Source: Gammaproteobacteria bacterium (lineage in GTDB: Bacteria; Pseudomonadota; Gammaproteobacteria; Steroidobacterales; Rariloculaceae). From it: 64,000 bases of DNA. The stretch is taken from the NCBI GenBank assembly GCA_036381015.1, contig DASVDR010000008.1:186001-250000 (forward strand). Direction: 5' to 3'. The notes under the pieces were generated by a model that ran no database searches, was not told the DNA's origin, and saw only the letters and a program-made list of their open reading frames with translations. The translations under genes and the position numbers were made by a program. Shown piece by piece: positions 1 through 10,724 of this stretch; positions within the stretch are counted from its first letter, which is position 1; every line of letters starts with the position of its first letter.

Positions 1-1349
1 AGGACGAGCCGCAGATGCAGCTCGCCCATGCCGCGCAGCACCGTTTCGTTCGTGGTCGCGTTGTGCTCCACGACGAGGCTCGGATCCTCCGCGGTGATCT
101 TGTGCAGCGCGTCCGAGAGCTTTTTTTCCTGGCCGTGCTGCTCGAGCTCGAGCGCGAGACCGTACATCGGCGGGGGAAGCTCGACCGACTCGAGCCGGAC
201 CTCGTCCTCGTCGTGGCTCGAATGCAGCACGTCGTCGAAGCGGATCTGGTCGATCTTCGCGACCGCGCAGAACTCGCCGGCCCCGGCGCGCGGAATCTCC
301 TCGAGCTCCTTGCCTTGCACGCGGTAGAGGTGCGCGATCTTCACGGCCTTGCGACGGTCCCCGACGAATATCTGATCGCCGGCGCGGACACGCCCTTGGT
401 GGACGCGGAACGACGCGAGCCGGCCGACGTACGGGTCCACCGTGACCTTGAACACGTGACCGAGGAAATGCGCATCGCCGTCGGCCGGGTCGATGGCGAC
501 CGGTTTTTTTTCCTCGGCCGAGTAGAACTGTGGGGGATTCCCTTCGAGCGGGCTCGGCATCAGCTGCGTGAATACGCGCAGCAGCTGGCGCAGCCCCGCT
601 CCCGTCTCGGCCGAGACGAAGCAGACCGGCACGAGGTGCCCGCGACGGAGCGCGCGCTCGAAAGGATCGTGAAGCTGCTCGAGAGAGATCTCGTCGCCTT
701 TCTCGAGGTAGAGCTCCATGAGCTCGTCGTCGAGCTCGATCACGCGGTCCGTGATCTCCGTGTGGGCCGCCTCGACGCTCGAGAAATCGGGCGTCTCCTC
801 CGCCGGCTCGAAAAAGCAGTCCGCCACGGCTTGGCCGTTTCGCGCCGGCAGATTGATCGGCAGGCATTGCGCGCCGAAGGTCTCCTTGAGCTGGCCGAGC
901 ACGCCTTCGAGGTCGGCTCCCTCCGCGTCGATCTTGTTGACGACGATCAGACGGCACAGCCGTCGCGCCGCGGCATAGCTCATGATCCGCCGCGTCACGA
1001 GCTCGACGCCGAGCTGCGCGTTCACGACGACGGCGACGGTATCGACGGCCGGCAGCACGGCGATCGTCCGGCCGATGAAATCGGGATAGCCCGGGGTGTC
1101 GAGCAGATTGACGAGAGTGTCACGATGCTCCAGGTGACAGATCGCGACGTCGAGAGAATGCTTGAGGCGCTTTTCCTGGTCGCTGAAATCGCAAACCGTG
1201 TTGCCCTTGGCCACGCTTCCGGGCTCGCGAATCGCGCCGGCCTTCGCGAGCAGGGCCTCGATCAGGGTCGTCTTCCCCGCGCCCGCGTGGCCGACGACTG
1301 CAATGTCGCGTACGTCGGCGGGCGCGTAAGCCCGGTGCGTCTGCGCCAT
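1..1349 (-). CDS. EF-G-like translational GTPase (EF-G2 type), 3' end beyond window
   Basis: The visible 449 codons start at ATG 1349 and run off the left edge, so the C-terminal part is missing. The protein opens with a P-loop GHAGAGKTT (about residues 20-28), then a DTPGYPDF G3 motif, an NKID G4 motif and an SAETG G5-like motif, followed by an EF-G domain II and the start of domain III. Canonical EF-G has AHIDAGKTT in the P-loop; the altered G1 fits the EF-G paralogue group (EF-G-II/FusA2-like) rather than the housekeeping factor. No ribosomal str-operon genes flank it, which supports a paralogue. It should bind GTP and may act on the ribosome; its specific role is unknown. Family is confident, subtype is inference. 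Confidence 0.85.
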   Translation of the reverse strand, partial: MAQTHRAYAPADVRDIAVVGHAGAGKTTLIEALLAKAGAIREPGSVAKGNTVCDFSDQEKRLKHSLDVAICHLEHRDTLVNLLDTPGYPDFIGRTIAVLPAVDTVAVVVNAQLGVELVTRRIMSYAAARRLCRLIVVNKIDAEGADLEGVLGQLKETFGAQCLPINLPARNGQAVADCFFEPAEETPDFSSVEAAHTEITDRVIELDDELMELYLEKGDEISLEQLHDPFERALRRGHLVPVCFVSAETGAGLRQLLRVFTQLMPSPLEGNPPQFYSAEEKKPVAIDPADGDAHFLGHVFKVTVDPYVGRLASFRVHQGRVRAGDQIFVGDRRKAVKIAHLYRVQGKELEEIPRAGAGEFCAVAKIDQIRFDDVLHSSHDEDEVRLESVELPPPMYGLALELEQHGQEKKLSDALHKITAEDPSLVVEHNATTNETVLRGMGELHLRLV

Positions 1350-1589
1350 AAAGCACCCCCGAGTTGATTTCGTTATGCAGCTGAGGCGTTCTCGTCGATC
1401 CTATCCTACCGGCATTGAATCGGGAGCGCACAGCCCTGCGTGAAGCGGGATGCACCACCGGCGGGCCCACCGCGCTCGGCGCGCCGCCCGGAAGCCCAGG
1501 TTGTTCCTCGGCGCCCGACTATGACAACCTAGAGCATTCGCCAAGGGCCGTAGCGCGGCCGGGCCGTCGTACGCGATGAGGGGAGCTCG

Positions 1590-3098
1590 ATGACGACAAA
1601 TCCGCCAACGGGCGGCGGCAAATTGGATCCGATCAAGACCTTGTGCTGGCTCGGCATCGGCCTCTACCTCGGGTACAAGGCTTTGGCCCTTTTCCGCGGC
1701 GCAACGCTCGGCGCGCTCTTCGATTTCGCGAACCCCTCCTTGGCCGGCCTCGCCGCCGGCGCCTGCGCGCTGGGGCTCATCCTGCGGTCGCCGAGGATCC
1801 GCCAGTCGGCGACGATGATCGAGGCGAACGAGACACGCGCCGTCACGCTGTCCTTCGTATTCGTGTTCATCCTGATGGCGGCTTACTACACGCTGCGGCC
1901 CGTCCGCGACTCGATGGCGAGCAACTGGAGCGATTCCGAGATCGCGGTGCTCTGGAACATCCAGTTCTTCCTGAGCACGGCGGTGGTGGCCGTCTACGGG
2001 GTCGCGTGCTCGCGCATCAAGTTCCGTTTGCTGGTCCCGGCCGTCTACATCTTCTATGCCGTGACCTTCGCCGGCTTCTACTTCGGAGCCGCGCTCGTTT
2101 CCGATCGCGAGCTGCTCGACAAGTGCTTCTACGTCTGGGTCAGCCTGTTCAGCCTGTTTCACCTTTCGGTGTTCTGGAGCTTCATGGCCGACCTGTTCAA
2201 CAAGGAGCAGTCGAAGCGGCTGTTTGCCTTCATCGCCGCCGGCGCGAGCGCCGGTGCGGCGGCCGGGCCTTTGGTCGCCGCCGTCATGGTCAGGGACGTC
2301 GGTAACGACAACTTGATGCTGTTCGCAGCGGTCATGCTGGCGGCTGCAACGCCGCTGATCTTCTACCTCCAGCGTTTGAAGGTTACGGATCTGCGTAACG
2401 AGACGGTGCAGTCCGACCTCGCCGCGGCGCGTCTCGGCGGAAAATGGTGGATCGGCTTCAAGGACTTCGTGACCAATCCGTTCTTGCTCACGATAGGGGC
2501 CTTTATCCTGCTCTACACCGCGATCAGCTCGTTCGTCTACTTCGAGCAAACGAATCTGCTGCGGCCGTATGCGGACGAGGAGCGCACGGCGATCCTCGCG
2601 TCGCTCGCGGCGGTCGTGAACATTCTGACTTTCGGTCTCGGTCTTTTCGTGACGGGCAGGCTGGTCACCAGGCTCGGTATGCCGTCGACGCTGGCTTTGA
2701 TGCCCTTCATCATTTGTGCCGGGCTTCTGATTCTCGCGTTCGCGCCGATTCTGACGGTCCTGCTGGTGCTGCAAGTCACGAGACAAGCCGGCAACTACGG
2801 CGTCACGAGGCCCGCTCGGGAGATGCTGTTCACGAGCGTCGATCGCGAGACGCGGTTCAAGGCCAAACCCGTCGTCGACGTCGCGCTCTACCGCGGCGGC
2901 GATGCGGTTTGGGGCACCGCGTTTGCGGCGTTGACCGACGTCATGGGGTTCGGTATGGCGGCGATGGCCGGCATCGGAGCCGGGATCGCGGCCGTCTGGG
3001 CCGCCGCGGGCATCTATCTGGGGAGAGTGTTCAATCGGCGCGACGTCCCGGCTCAGGAGGCGCCCGCGCAGGTCCAGCGGGCCGAGGTCACGGCTTGA
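1590..3098 (+). CDS. Npt1/Npt2 (TLC ATP/ADP carrier-like) nucleotide transporter family protein
   Basis: A 502-residue polytopic inner-membrane protein with roughly 12 hydrophobic segments. The stretch AAYYTLRPVRDSMA near residues 93-106 is the hallmark of the MFS-related nucleotide transporter family that includes the ATP/ADP translocases of rickettsiae, chlamydiae and plastids. Free-living bacteria also carry members of this family whose substrates are mostly untested. ATG 1590 is preceded by a GGGGAG ribosome site with good spacing. The gene stands alone between the divergent EF-G-like gene and the convergent glucokinase, so context does not give the substrate. Nucleotide transport is family inference only. 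Confidence 0.75.
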   Translation: MTTNPPTGGGKLDPIKTLCWLGIGLYLGYKALALFRGATLGALFDFANPSLAGLAAGACALGLILRSPRIRQSATMIEANETRAVTLSFVFVFILMAAYYTLRPVRDSMASNWSDSEIAVLWNIQFFLSTAVVAVYGVACSRIKFRLLVPAVYIFYAVTFAGFYFGAALVSDRELLDKCFYVWVSLFSLFHLSVFWSFMADLFNKEQSKRLFAFIAAGASAGAAAGPLVAAVMVRDVGNDNLMLFAAVMLAAATPLIFYLQRLKVTDLRNETVQSDLAAARLGGKWWIGFKDFVTNPFLLTIGAFILLYTAISSFVYFEQTNLLRPYADEERTAILASLAAVVNILTFGLGLFVTGRLVTRLGMPSTLALMPFIICAGLLILAFAPILTVLLVLQVTRQAGNYGVTRPAREMLFTSVDRETRFKAKPVVDVALYRGGDAVWGTAFAALTDVMGFGMAAMAGIGAGIAAVWAAAGIYLGRVFNRRDVPAQEAPAQVQRAEVTA

Positions 3099-3164
3099 CG
3101 GCTTCGTTCGCCGCTGGAATCGCGGCCGGCGCACAACCCTGGCTCGGCGCCGATCGAGAAGAGA

Positions 3165-4106
3165 TCAGCGGTACCCCAGGAGCCGCCGGAGGCCGAGAAA
3201 CGCCGGCAGCGGGTTCGTGATCACGTACGTCGGGATCCGCTCCATGTACCAGCGGTAGCGCCCCTTCGCCTCGAACCGCTCGCGAAACGCCGAGTCGCGA
3301 AAGGCGTCGAGGAATTTCGGGACGATGCCGCCGGCGACGTACACGCCGCCCCGCGCGCCGACGGTCAACGCGAGGTTGCCCGCCACGGTGCCGAGCATCC
3401 CGAAGAACATCGCCCGCGTGCGGCGCGCGAGCGGCTCGCCTTGCTCGGCCAATCCGGTGACGTCGTGCGGCGTGGCCGTGGGCGAGCCCCGGCCCGCGAG
3501 CCGGCCGAGCGCCTGGTAGAGGTTCACGAGCCCCGGGCCTGAAAGAGCGCGCTCGGCCGAGCAGTGCCCGTGCTCGTCGCGGATCAGCTCGATGACCCGC
3601 GCCTCCTCGTCGTTCGCCGCGGCGAGCGTCGCGTGGCCGCCCTCGCCCTGGATCACCATCCAGCCGTCGCCGGACGGGACGACGCAGGAGACGCCGAGGC
3701 CCGTGCCCGGGCCGAGAGTGGCGAGCGGGGCGTCGGGGGACGGCTCGCCGCCGCCGATCTTGACGATGTCGGCCGGCGCGAGCGACGGCAAGCCCCAGGC
3801 GATCGCGGCGAAGTCGTTGACGAGGATCAGCTGCGACAGCTTGAGATCCGACTCGAGCCCGTTGCGGCTGAACCGCCAGCCGCGGTTCACCATCTCGACC
3901 TCGTCGCCGACGATCGGCGCGGCTATCGCGATCGCCGCCCGCCGGGGCTGATCGCTAGACCGCCGCCGCGCGAGATAGGCCCGAAGCACCGGCTCGAGGC
4001 CGTCGAAGTCCTCGTTCTTGAAGTGCTCGGTGGCGAGGACGTTCCCCTTGTCGTCGACGAGCGCACAGCGGGTATTCGTGGCGCCGACGTCCGCGATCAG
4101 GTCCAC
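3165..4106 (-). CDS. glk: Glucokinase
   Basis: ATP-dependent glucose kinase of the ROK-independent bacterial Glk family (glucose to glucose-6-phosphate, cytoplasm). Starting at GTG 4106 gives 313 residues, close to the 321 of E. coli Glk, and that GTG has a GGGAG ribosome site 8 bases upstream; a longer frame to ATG 4184 lacks such support. Motifs: N-terminal phosphate-binding ADVGATNTRCALV, NDFAAIAWGL, the LGPGTGLG loop, the sugar-binding EGGHATLA, and SGPGLVNLYQAL. It is convergent with the nucleotide transporter gene and probably its own unit. Confidence in function is high. Confidence 0.93.
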   Translation of the reverse strand: MDLIADVGATNTRCALVDDKGNVLATEHFKNEDFDGLEPVLRAYLARRRSSDQPRRAAIAIAAPIVGDEVEMVNRGWRFSRNGLESDLKLSQLILVNDFAAIAWGLPSLAPADIVKIGGGEPSPDAPLATLGPGTGLGVSCVVPSGDGWMVIQGEGGHATLAAANDEEARVIELIRDEHGHCSAERALSGPGLVNLYQALGRLAGRGSPTATPHDVTGLAEQGEPLARRTRAMFFGMLGTVAGNLALTVGARGGVYVAGGIVPKFLDAFRDSAFRERFEAKGRYRWYMERIPTYVITNPLPAFLGLRRLLGYR

Positions 4107-4264
4107 GCCGGGACTCCCTGCCGAGATGGATGACCGTCCGATGATACCGTGGCCCGGTGTCGGCCGCTTTGCGCGGCGTCGCAACGGGTGAACCGCTTCG
4201 GCGGGATCGACGACCCCCTCCGGGTTTCGGCCCCGGCGGCCCTGGGACGCGTTGCGCCGCGGAG

Positions 4265-4480
4265 CTACGCGTTCAGATCAGGAATTCTGGCGCTCTCGAG
4301 CTGCGCGATCATGTCTTTCAGCATCAGCTTCCGCTTCTTCAAGCGGCGCAGCATGATCTGATCGACGTACGGATCGTGCACGAGCCGAGAGATGACCTGG
4401 TCCAGGTCCTGATGCTCCAGGCGCAACTGCTTGAGTCGCTCGACGCTTCGGCGCTTGTCGGTGATGGCGTTGCGGTCCAC
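4265..4480 (-). CDS. YdcH/DUF465 family small protein
   Basis: A 71-residue, highly charged, helical protein with the pattern of the DUF465 family (YdcH of E. coli): an HQDLDQVISRL segment followed by a basic LRRLKKRKLMLKDMI helix. Function of the family is not established. The start is GTG 4480, whose first base is shared with the TAG stop of cysQ, so it is probably translated by coupling in a cysQ-DUF465 operon. Confidence 0.85.
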   Translation of the reverse strand: MDRNAITDKRRSVERLKQLRLEHQDLDQVISRLVHDPYVDQIMLRRLKKRKLMLKDMIAQLESARIPDLNA

Positions 4481-5304
4481 TAGTCGCTTTGCAATGGTGC
4501 CAGCCAGTCGCGAGTCCGGTCACCAAAAGCCAGGAAATGTGGATTCAGCAAGCTGTCCTCTAGGTTGTAACGGAGCGGCCGGCCGACGGTGTCCATCATA
4601 CATCCGCCGGCGCCCTCGAGAACAGCCTGCGCGGCCGCGGTATCCCACTCGGACGTCGGCCCGAAGCGCGGATAGACGTCCGCTTCGCCTTCGGCGACGA
4701 GACAGATCTTCAGCGAGCTGCCCATCGTCTTGAGGACGTGAGGGCCGATCGCGTCGAGGTATCGATCGAGCGCACTGCCCGACGCGTGACTGCGGCTGCC
4801 GACGACGCGCACCGGGACGGCGGCCGGCGAGACGCGGATCGGGTGCGCGGCGCCGCTGCCGTTCGCCCGCCATGCGCCGACCGGCGGCCCGCCGAAGTAC
4901 TCTCGGCCGAGCGCCGGAGCGAGCACGGCGCCGAGCATCGGCCGGTGAGACTCGATCAGCGCGATGTTGACCGTGAATTCGCCGTTGCGCTTGATGAACT
5001 CCTTCGTCCCGTCGAGCGGATCGACGAGCCAGTAACGGTCCCAGGCGCGCCGGTCCCGGTGCTCGGCTTCGCCGGCTTCCTCGGACAGCACGGGCAGTGC
5101 CGCCGGCAGCGCCCGCAGGCCGTCGACGATGATCCGATGCGACGCCCGGTCCGCTTCCGTGAGCGGCGACCGGTCCTCCTTCGTCTCCACCTCGAAGTCG
5201 CGCCCGTAGACGTCGAGCACCGCCTCGCCGGCCGCGCGCGCGATGGCTCGGATCTCGTCGAGAAGGGCGGTGTAGTCGGTGCCCGTTGTATCATTCGCGC
5301 TCAT
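4480..5304 (-). CDS. cysQ: 3'(2'),5'-bisphosphate nucleotidase CysQ
   Basis: A Mg-dependent phosphatase of the inositol monophosphatase superfamily that converts 3'-phosphoadenosine 5'-phosphate to AMP, relieving a toxic by-product of sulfate assimilation. The metal-binding motif DPLDGTKEF is present, preceded by an LSEEAG motif, and a C-terminal SEWDTAAAQAVL motif supplies the remaining metal ligand. ATG 5304 gives 274 residues against 246 in E. coli CysQ and is the innermost canonical start before the family core. The ATG is embedded in a CATG that also contains a possible start of the divergent yrfG. Confidence 0.92.
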   Translation of the reverse strand: MSANDTTGTDYTALLDEIRAIARAAGEAVLDVYGRDFEVETKEDRSPLTEADRASHRIIVDGLRALPAALPVLSEEAGEAEHRDRRAWDRYWLVDPLDGTKEFIKRNGEFTVNIALIESHRPMLGAVLAPALGREYFGGPPVGAWRANGSGAAHPIRVSPAAVPVRVVGSRSHASGSALDRYLDAIGPHVLKTMGSSLKICLVAEGEADVYPRFGPTSEWDTAAAQAVLEGAGGCMMDTVGRPLRYNLEDSLLNPHFLAFGDRTRDWLAPLQSD

Positions 5305-5968
5305 GCCTGAGCTTGCGCCCTCCATGCCTTGGCGAAGCATCGACACCGTCCTGCTCGATATGGACGGGACGCTCCTCGATCTCGCGTTCGACAACTACTT
5401 CTGGCTCGAGCTCGTGCCGTCGCACTATGCGGCCCGCGCCGGCCTCGACGTCGGGGAAGCGAAAGAGCTCGTCGCGCGGCGCTCCGCGGAGCTGGCGGGC
5501 CGCCTCGAGTGGTACTGCCTGGACCACTGGAGCCGGGAGCTCGACCTGGACATCGCCGCGCTCAAGTGGAGCCACCGGCATCTTATCAGCTATCTGCCGG
5601 GCGCGGCCCGGTTCCTCCGCGCTCTGCGCGCCGCGGGCAAGCCGCTCGCGGTCGTGACGAACGCCCACCCCGGGACGATCTCGGTGAAGACGGCCCAGAC
5701 GCAGCTGAACCGTCGCGTGGACACGGTCGTGTGTTCGCACGACCTCGCGGCGCCGAAGGAGAGCCCGGAGTTCTGGGCGGAGCTCGCACGGCGCCGGCCG
5801 TTCGACCCGGAACGCACGCTGCTGGTCGACGACAGCGTGCCCGTGCTCGAAACCGCACGCGCGTTCGGCGTGCGCCACACGGTCGCGATCAGACGGCCGG
5901 ATTCGCGGCTCCCGGCGCGCGACATCGAGGGCTTCCCGGCAGTCGACGGCGTCGCCGACCTGGCTTGA
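5303..5968 (+). CDS. yrfG: GMP/IMP nucleotidase YrfG (HAD superfamily)
   Basis: HAD-type phosphatase with motif I DTVLLDMDGTLLDLAFDNYF, almost identical to that of YrfG of enteric bacteria, which dephosphorylates GMP and IMP. Motif II is VVTNAHP, motif III lysine lies in AAPKESPEFW, and motif IV is LLVDDSVPVLE. The start is ambiguous: ATG 5303 (221 residues), ATG 5324 (214 residues, no strong ribosome site either) or GTG 5279. I chose 5303 because the leader length matches E. coli YrfG. It is divergent from cysQ with no spacer, so its promoter must overlap the cysQ coding region or leader. It converges on rhlB, whose stop is 2 bases away. Confidence 0.88.
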   Translation: MPELAPSMPWRSIDTVLLDMDGTLLDLAFDNYFWLELVPSHYAARAGLDVGEAKELVARRSAELAGRLEWYCLDHWSRELDLDIAALKWSHRHLISYLPGAARFLRALRAAGKPLAVVTNAHPGTISVKTAQTQLNRRVDTVVCSHDLAAPKESPEFWAELARRRPFDPERTLLVDDSVPVLETARAFGVRHTVAIRRPDSRLPARDIEGFPAVDGVADLA

Positions 5969-5969
5969 G

Positions 5970-7322
5970 TTACTCCCCGGCGCCCCGCCCGCGCCGGCGA
6001 GGGCCGGAGCGGCGGCTGCCCCCGCGCCCGCCCCGCGGTTTCTTGCTGCCGCTCCTCGGTCTCCCGCTGCCGCTCTTCGGACGCGGCGGGCCGGCCGGCA
6101 CCTCTTCGGAAACCTTCGCGAGCTTCTCGTGGTCGAAGGTGGCGACAGGGATCTTGCGGCCGATGAAGGCTTCGATGTCCGGCAGGGACACGACGTAGTC
6201 TTCGCACCCGAAGCTGATCGCATCCCCGGACGCGCCGGCCCGCGCCGTGCGGCCGACCCGGTGCACGTAGTCTTCCGGGTCCTGCGGCAGGTCGTAATTG
6301 AACACGTGGCTCACGTCGGGGACGTGCAGCCCGCGCGACGCGACGTCCGTGGCGATCAGGATCGGCAGCTCCCCGGTCTGGAAGTCCCGCAGCATCCGCA
6401 GGCGCTTGCGCTGCGGCACGTCGCCGGAAAGCGCCGCCGCCTGGATGCCGTACCGCGCGAGATGGTCGCGTAGCCGGTCGGCCTCGCGCCGCGTGTTCAC
6501 GAACACCATCGTGCGCGTGGCTTGCATCTCCCGGAGCAGCGTGATCAGCAGCGGCAGCTTCTCCTGATTCGACGGGAAATAGATCACTTGTCGAACGCGG
6601 TCGACCATGAGCTTGTCCGGCTCGATGCGCACGAGCTCGGGATCGTTCATGTGCTCGTAGGCGAGCTCGAGGACGCGGTACGACAACGTGGCCGAAAAGA
6701 GCATATTCAGCCGTTGCGGGGCCGGCGGCAGGCGCCGCAGGATGTAGCGGATGTCGCGAAGGAACCCCAGGTCGAACATGCGGTCGGCCTCGTCCAGAAC
6801 CGCCACCTGCACGCGCCGGAACGCGTACACGCGTTGCTTGAAGAAGTCGATTACGCGCCCGGGCGTGCCGATCAGCACGTCCACGCCCGCGGAGAGGTGG
6901 CGTTTCTGCTTCTCGTAATCCGTGCCGCCGAACGCGAGCCCGAGCGAGAACGGCAGGTGTGCGCCGAGGACCGCGGCGTCATTGTGGATCTGCACGGCCA
7001 GCTCGCGGGTCGGGGCGAGGATCAGAGCGCGCGGGCCGGGTTCGCGGGCCTCGAGCGGCTCGCTTCGGAGCAGGTACTGGTAGAGGGCGATCAGGTAGGC
7101 GGCGGTCTTCCCCGTGCCGGTTTGCGCCTGTCCGGCCACGTCGCGGCCCTCGAGAGCGATCGGCAGCGTCTTGCTTTGGATCGGGGTGCAATATGTAAAC
7201 CCCGCCTCGGCGATGCCCTGCTGGATCTCCGGCGCGAGCGGCAGTGCCGAGAAGCGCAGCTCGGTCAGATGCTCGGCGCGGCCGGTGTTTTCACGAGAGG
7301 ACTCTAGCGCTTGCAAATTCAC
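5970..7322 (-). CDS. rhlB: ATP-dependent RNA helicase RhlB
   Basis: DEAD-box RNA helicase, in enteric bacteria a component of the RNA degradosome. Visible motifs: Q-motif region CTPIQSKTLPIAL, Walker A AQTGTGKTAA, PTREL, GTPGR, the DEAD box VLDEADRMFD, SAT in LFSATL, and the motif VI stretch YVHRVGRTARAG. The 450-residue length matches the family. The C-terminal 50 residues are a Gly/Arg/Ser-rich basic tail, typical of the RNA-binding tail of RhlB. It is divergent from trxA-rho, an arrangement conserved in gammaproteobacteria, which supports RhlB over other DEAD-box paralogues. Confidence 0.92.
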   Translation of the reverse strand: MNLQALESSRENTGRAEHLTELRFSALPLAPEIQQGIAEAGFTYCTPIQSKTLPIALEGRDVAGQAQTGTGKTAAYLIALYQYLLRSEPLEAREPGPRALILAPTRELAVQIHNDAAVLGAHLPFSLGLAFGGTDYEKQKRHLSAGVDVLIGTPGRVIDFFKQRVYAFRRVQVAVLDEADRMFDLGFLRDIRYILRRLPPAPQRLNMLFSATLSYRVLELAYEHMNDPELVRIEPDKLMVDRVRQVIYFPSNQEKLPLLITLLREMQATRTMVFVNTRREADRLRDHLARYGIQAAALSGDVPQRKRLRMLRDFQTGELPILIATDVASRGLHVPDVSHVFNYDLPQDPEDYVHRVGRTARAGASGDAISFGCEDYVVSLPDIEAFIGRKIPVATFDHEKLAKVSEEVPAGPPRPKSGSGRPRSGSKKPRGGRGGSRRSGPRRRGRGAGE

Positions 7323-7540
7323 TTACCAAAGGGTCAAAATAAGGCATCGGGCGAGGACTCTCGCTTTCCCAGATTTCCACAGTACTCCCGCGAGCCTCGA
7401 AAAAAGCGACCAGCTGCAGATTGTGCCCTACGGGCCGCGCTGCGTCACTCGGATATGCCTCCATGGACCGCGACCAGGAGTGATGGTTCGGGGTCGGTGC
7501 GGAACGTCCCAAGAAACACGAGGACGGAGGGACTAACGAC

Positions 7541-7897
7541 GTGAGTGATCGGATTATTCACACCAGCGACGCGGCCTTCGAGCGCGACGTCTTGAGCGCG
7601 GATCGTCCGGTGCTGCTCGACTTCTGGGCCGAGTGGTGCGGACCTTGCAAGATGATCGCCCCGGTTCTCGACGCGATCGCCGACGAGTACGAGGACCGGC
7701 TGCGCGTCGTGAAGCTGAACATCGACGAGAATCCGCAAACGCCCCCGAAGTACAACATTCGAGGCATTCCGACCCTGCTGCTCTTCCGTGACGGGGCCGT
7801 CGCGGCCCAACAGGTGGGAGCCGTCTCGAAGTCGCAGCTCCAGGCCTTCATCGACGCGAACCTCGGAGCCGAGTCGAAGCGCGGAGCCGAGCGTTGA
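7541..7897 (+). CDS. trxA: Thioredoxin 1
   Basis: A cytoplasmic disulfide reductant with the active site WCGPC (Cys33, Cys36) and the cis-proline loop GIPTLLLF; 118 residues against 109 in E. coli. The GTG start at 7541 is preceded by GGACGGAGGG, a strong ribosome site. It lies between divergent rhlB and downstream rho, the same order as in E. coli and Pseudomonas. The upstream 218 bases between rhlB and trxA hold no gene and presumably both promoters; I could not pick out convincing -35/-10 boxes there. Confidence 0.95.
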   Translation: MSDRIIHTSDAAFERDVLSADRPVLLDFWAEWCGPCKMIAPVLDAIADEYEDRLRVVKLNIDENPQTPPKYNIRGIPTLLLFRDGAVAAQQVGAVSKSQLQAFIDANLGAESKRGAER

Positions 7898-8129
7898 CCG
7901 CCGGGAACGAACACGACATCGGGAATCATCAACGAGCCTTTGGTAGACATCCGTGAGGGGTTATTTGGGCAATTCAGCACGCGCCCGCGTGAAGAGCGGC
8001 TCTCGTCAGCCGCGAGAGGGCAATGGTAAACGGGCTTCGCGCCGCAAGAAGGCGGTGCGGGAGGAATTTCCCGACGATGAGGAGCTTGACGTGATTCCCG
8101 CCGCCGAATTCGAGCTCTCGCGCAACGCG

Positions 8130-9386
<1,257 letters not shown>

Positions 9387-9412
9387 GCCGCCGGCCGCAA
9401 GCCGGGCTTCGC

Positions 9413-10717
9413 TCAGCCGCCCGCCGAGGACGCGGCCGCCTCCCGGGCCAGCGCGCGATACGCGATGTCGCGGCGCCAGAAGGCGCCTTCCCAGCCGATT
9501 CGACTTACCGCACGGTAGGCGCGATCCCGCGCCTCGCGAACGCCGTTACCGAGGCCGACGACGCACAGCACGCGGCCTCCGTCCGTGACGATCCGGCCGT
9601 CCGCGAGCCGGGTCCCCGCATGGAAGACCTTCGTGAGCTCGGTATTCGCCGCGTCGAGCCCCGAGATCGGCAGGCCCTTGCGGTAGCTGCCGGGATAGCC
9701 GGCACTGGCCATGACGACGCCGATGGCCGCGCGCGGGTCCCAGACGACCGGCTCCGCGCCGAGCGTGCCGTCGAATGCGCCGAGACAGAGCTTCACGAGG
9801 TCGCTCTCGAGCCGGAACAGGATCGGCTGCGTCTCCGGGTCGCCGAGCCGGCAGTTGAACTCGAGGACGCGCGGCGCGCCGGCCGCATCGATCATGAGCC
9901 CGGCGTAGAGGAACCCTCGATAGCGGATGCCGTCCGCCGCGAGGCCTTCCACGGCGGGCGTCATCACCTCGTCCATGATGCGGCGGTGCACCGCGGGAGT
10001 GACGACGGGCGCAGGCGAGTACGCGCCCATGCCGCCGGTGTTCGGCCCGCGATCGCCGTCGTCGCGCGTCTTGTGATCCTGGGAGCTCGCGAGGGGCACG
10101 ATCCGCGTGCCGTCGACGAGCGCGATGAAGCTCGCTTCCTCGCCTTCGAGAAACTCCTCGACGACGACGCGGCTGCCGGCCTCGCCGAAGGCGCGATCGC
10201 GGAGCATGGCCGCAAGGGCGGCTTCCGCTTCATGCGCCGTGCGGGCGACGACGACGCCCTTGCCCGCGGCGAGGCCGTCCGCCTTGATCACGATCGGCGG
10301 CTTCTGCGCGCGCACGTGCCGGAGCGCGGCCTCGTAGTCGTCGAAGCTCGCATAGTCGGCCGTCGGGATCGAATGCCGCGCGAGGAACGCCTTCGCGAAC
10401 GCCTTCGAGCCTTCGAGCCGCGCGGCGTCCGCAGTGGGGCCGAAACAGCGGAGGCCCGCCGCCTCGAAGCGATCGACGAGGCCCGCCGCGAGCGGCTGCT
10501 CCGGGCCGACGATCGTCAACGCGACGGATTCGCGGCGCGCGAGCGCGAGCAAACCTTCGGCATCCGCGGCCGGCACGTCCACGTTGCGCGTCTTCGGCTC
10601 GGCCGCCGTGCCCGCGTTCCCGGGCGCGACGAGCACCTCGTCGACGAGCGGCGACCGAGATGCCTTCCACGCAATCGCGTGCTCGCGCCCGCCGGCGCCT
10701 ACGACGAGTACTTTCAC
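9413..10717 (-). CDS. purD: Phosphoribosylamine-glycine ligase (GAR synthetase)
   Basis: ATP-grasp enzyme of de novo purine synthesis joining phosphoribosylamine and glycine. 434 residues, as expected. N-terminal nucleotide-like motif [15 protein letters not shown], then [10 protein letters not shown], the ATP-grasp stretch [36 protein letters not shown], and the metal-binding [12 protein letters not shown]. It is downstream of purH by 7 bases on the same strand, so fis-purH-purD is probably one transcript. Its 3' end converges on rho with 26 bases between stops and no obvious hairpin-T-run terminator. Confidence 0.96.
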   Translation of the reverse strand: MKVLVVGAGGREHAIAWKASRSPLVDEVLVAPGNAGTAAEPKTRNVDVPAADAEGLLALARRESVALTIVGPEQPLAAGLVDRFEAAGLRCFGPTADAARLEGSKAFAKAFLARHSIPTADYASFDDYEAALRHVRAQKPPIVIKADGLAAGKGVVVARTAHEAEAALAAMLRDRAFGEAGSRVVVEEFLEGEEASFIALVDGTRIVPLASSQDHKTRDDGDRGPNTGGMGAYSPAPVVTPAVHRRIMDEVMTPAVEGLAADGIRYRGFLYAGLMIDAAGAPRVLEFNCRLGDPETQPILFRLESDLVKLCLGAFDGTLGAEPVVWDPRAAIGVVMASAGYPGSYRKGLPISGLDAANTELTKVFHAGTRLADGRIVTDGGRVLCVVGLGNGVREARDRAYRAVSRIGWEGAFWRRDIAYRALAREAAASSAGG

Positions 10718-10724
10718 GCGTTCC

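Noticed and set aside
15-1367. Long plus-strand open frame opposite the EF-G-like gene
   Set aside because: It is the complement of a gene with clear GTPase motifs, is Arg/Leu/Asp-rich and matches no domain; high GC produces such antisense frames throughout the window.
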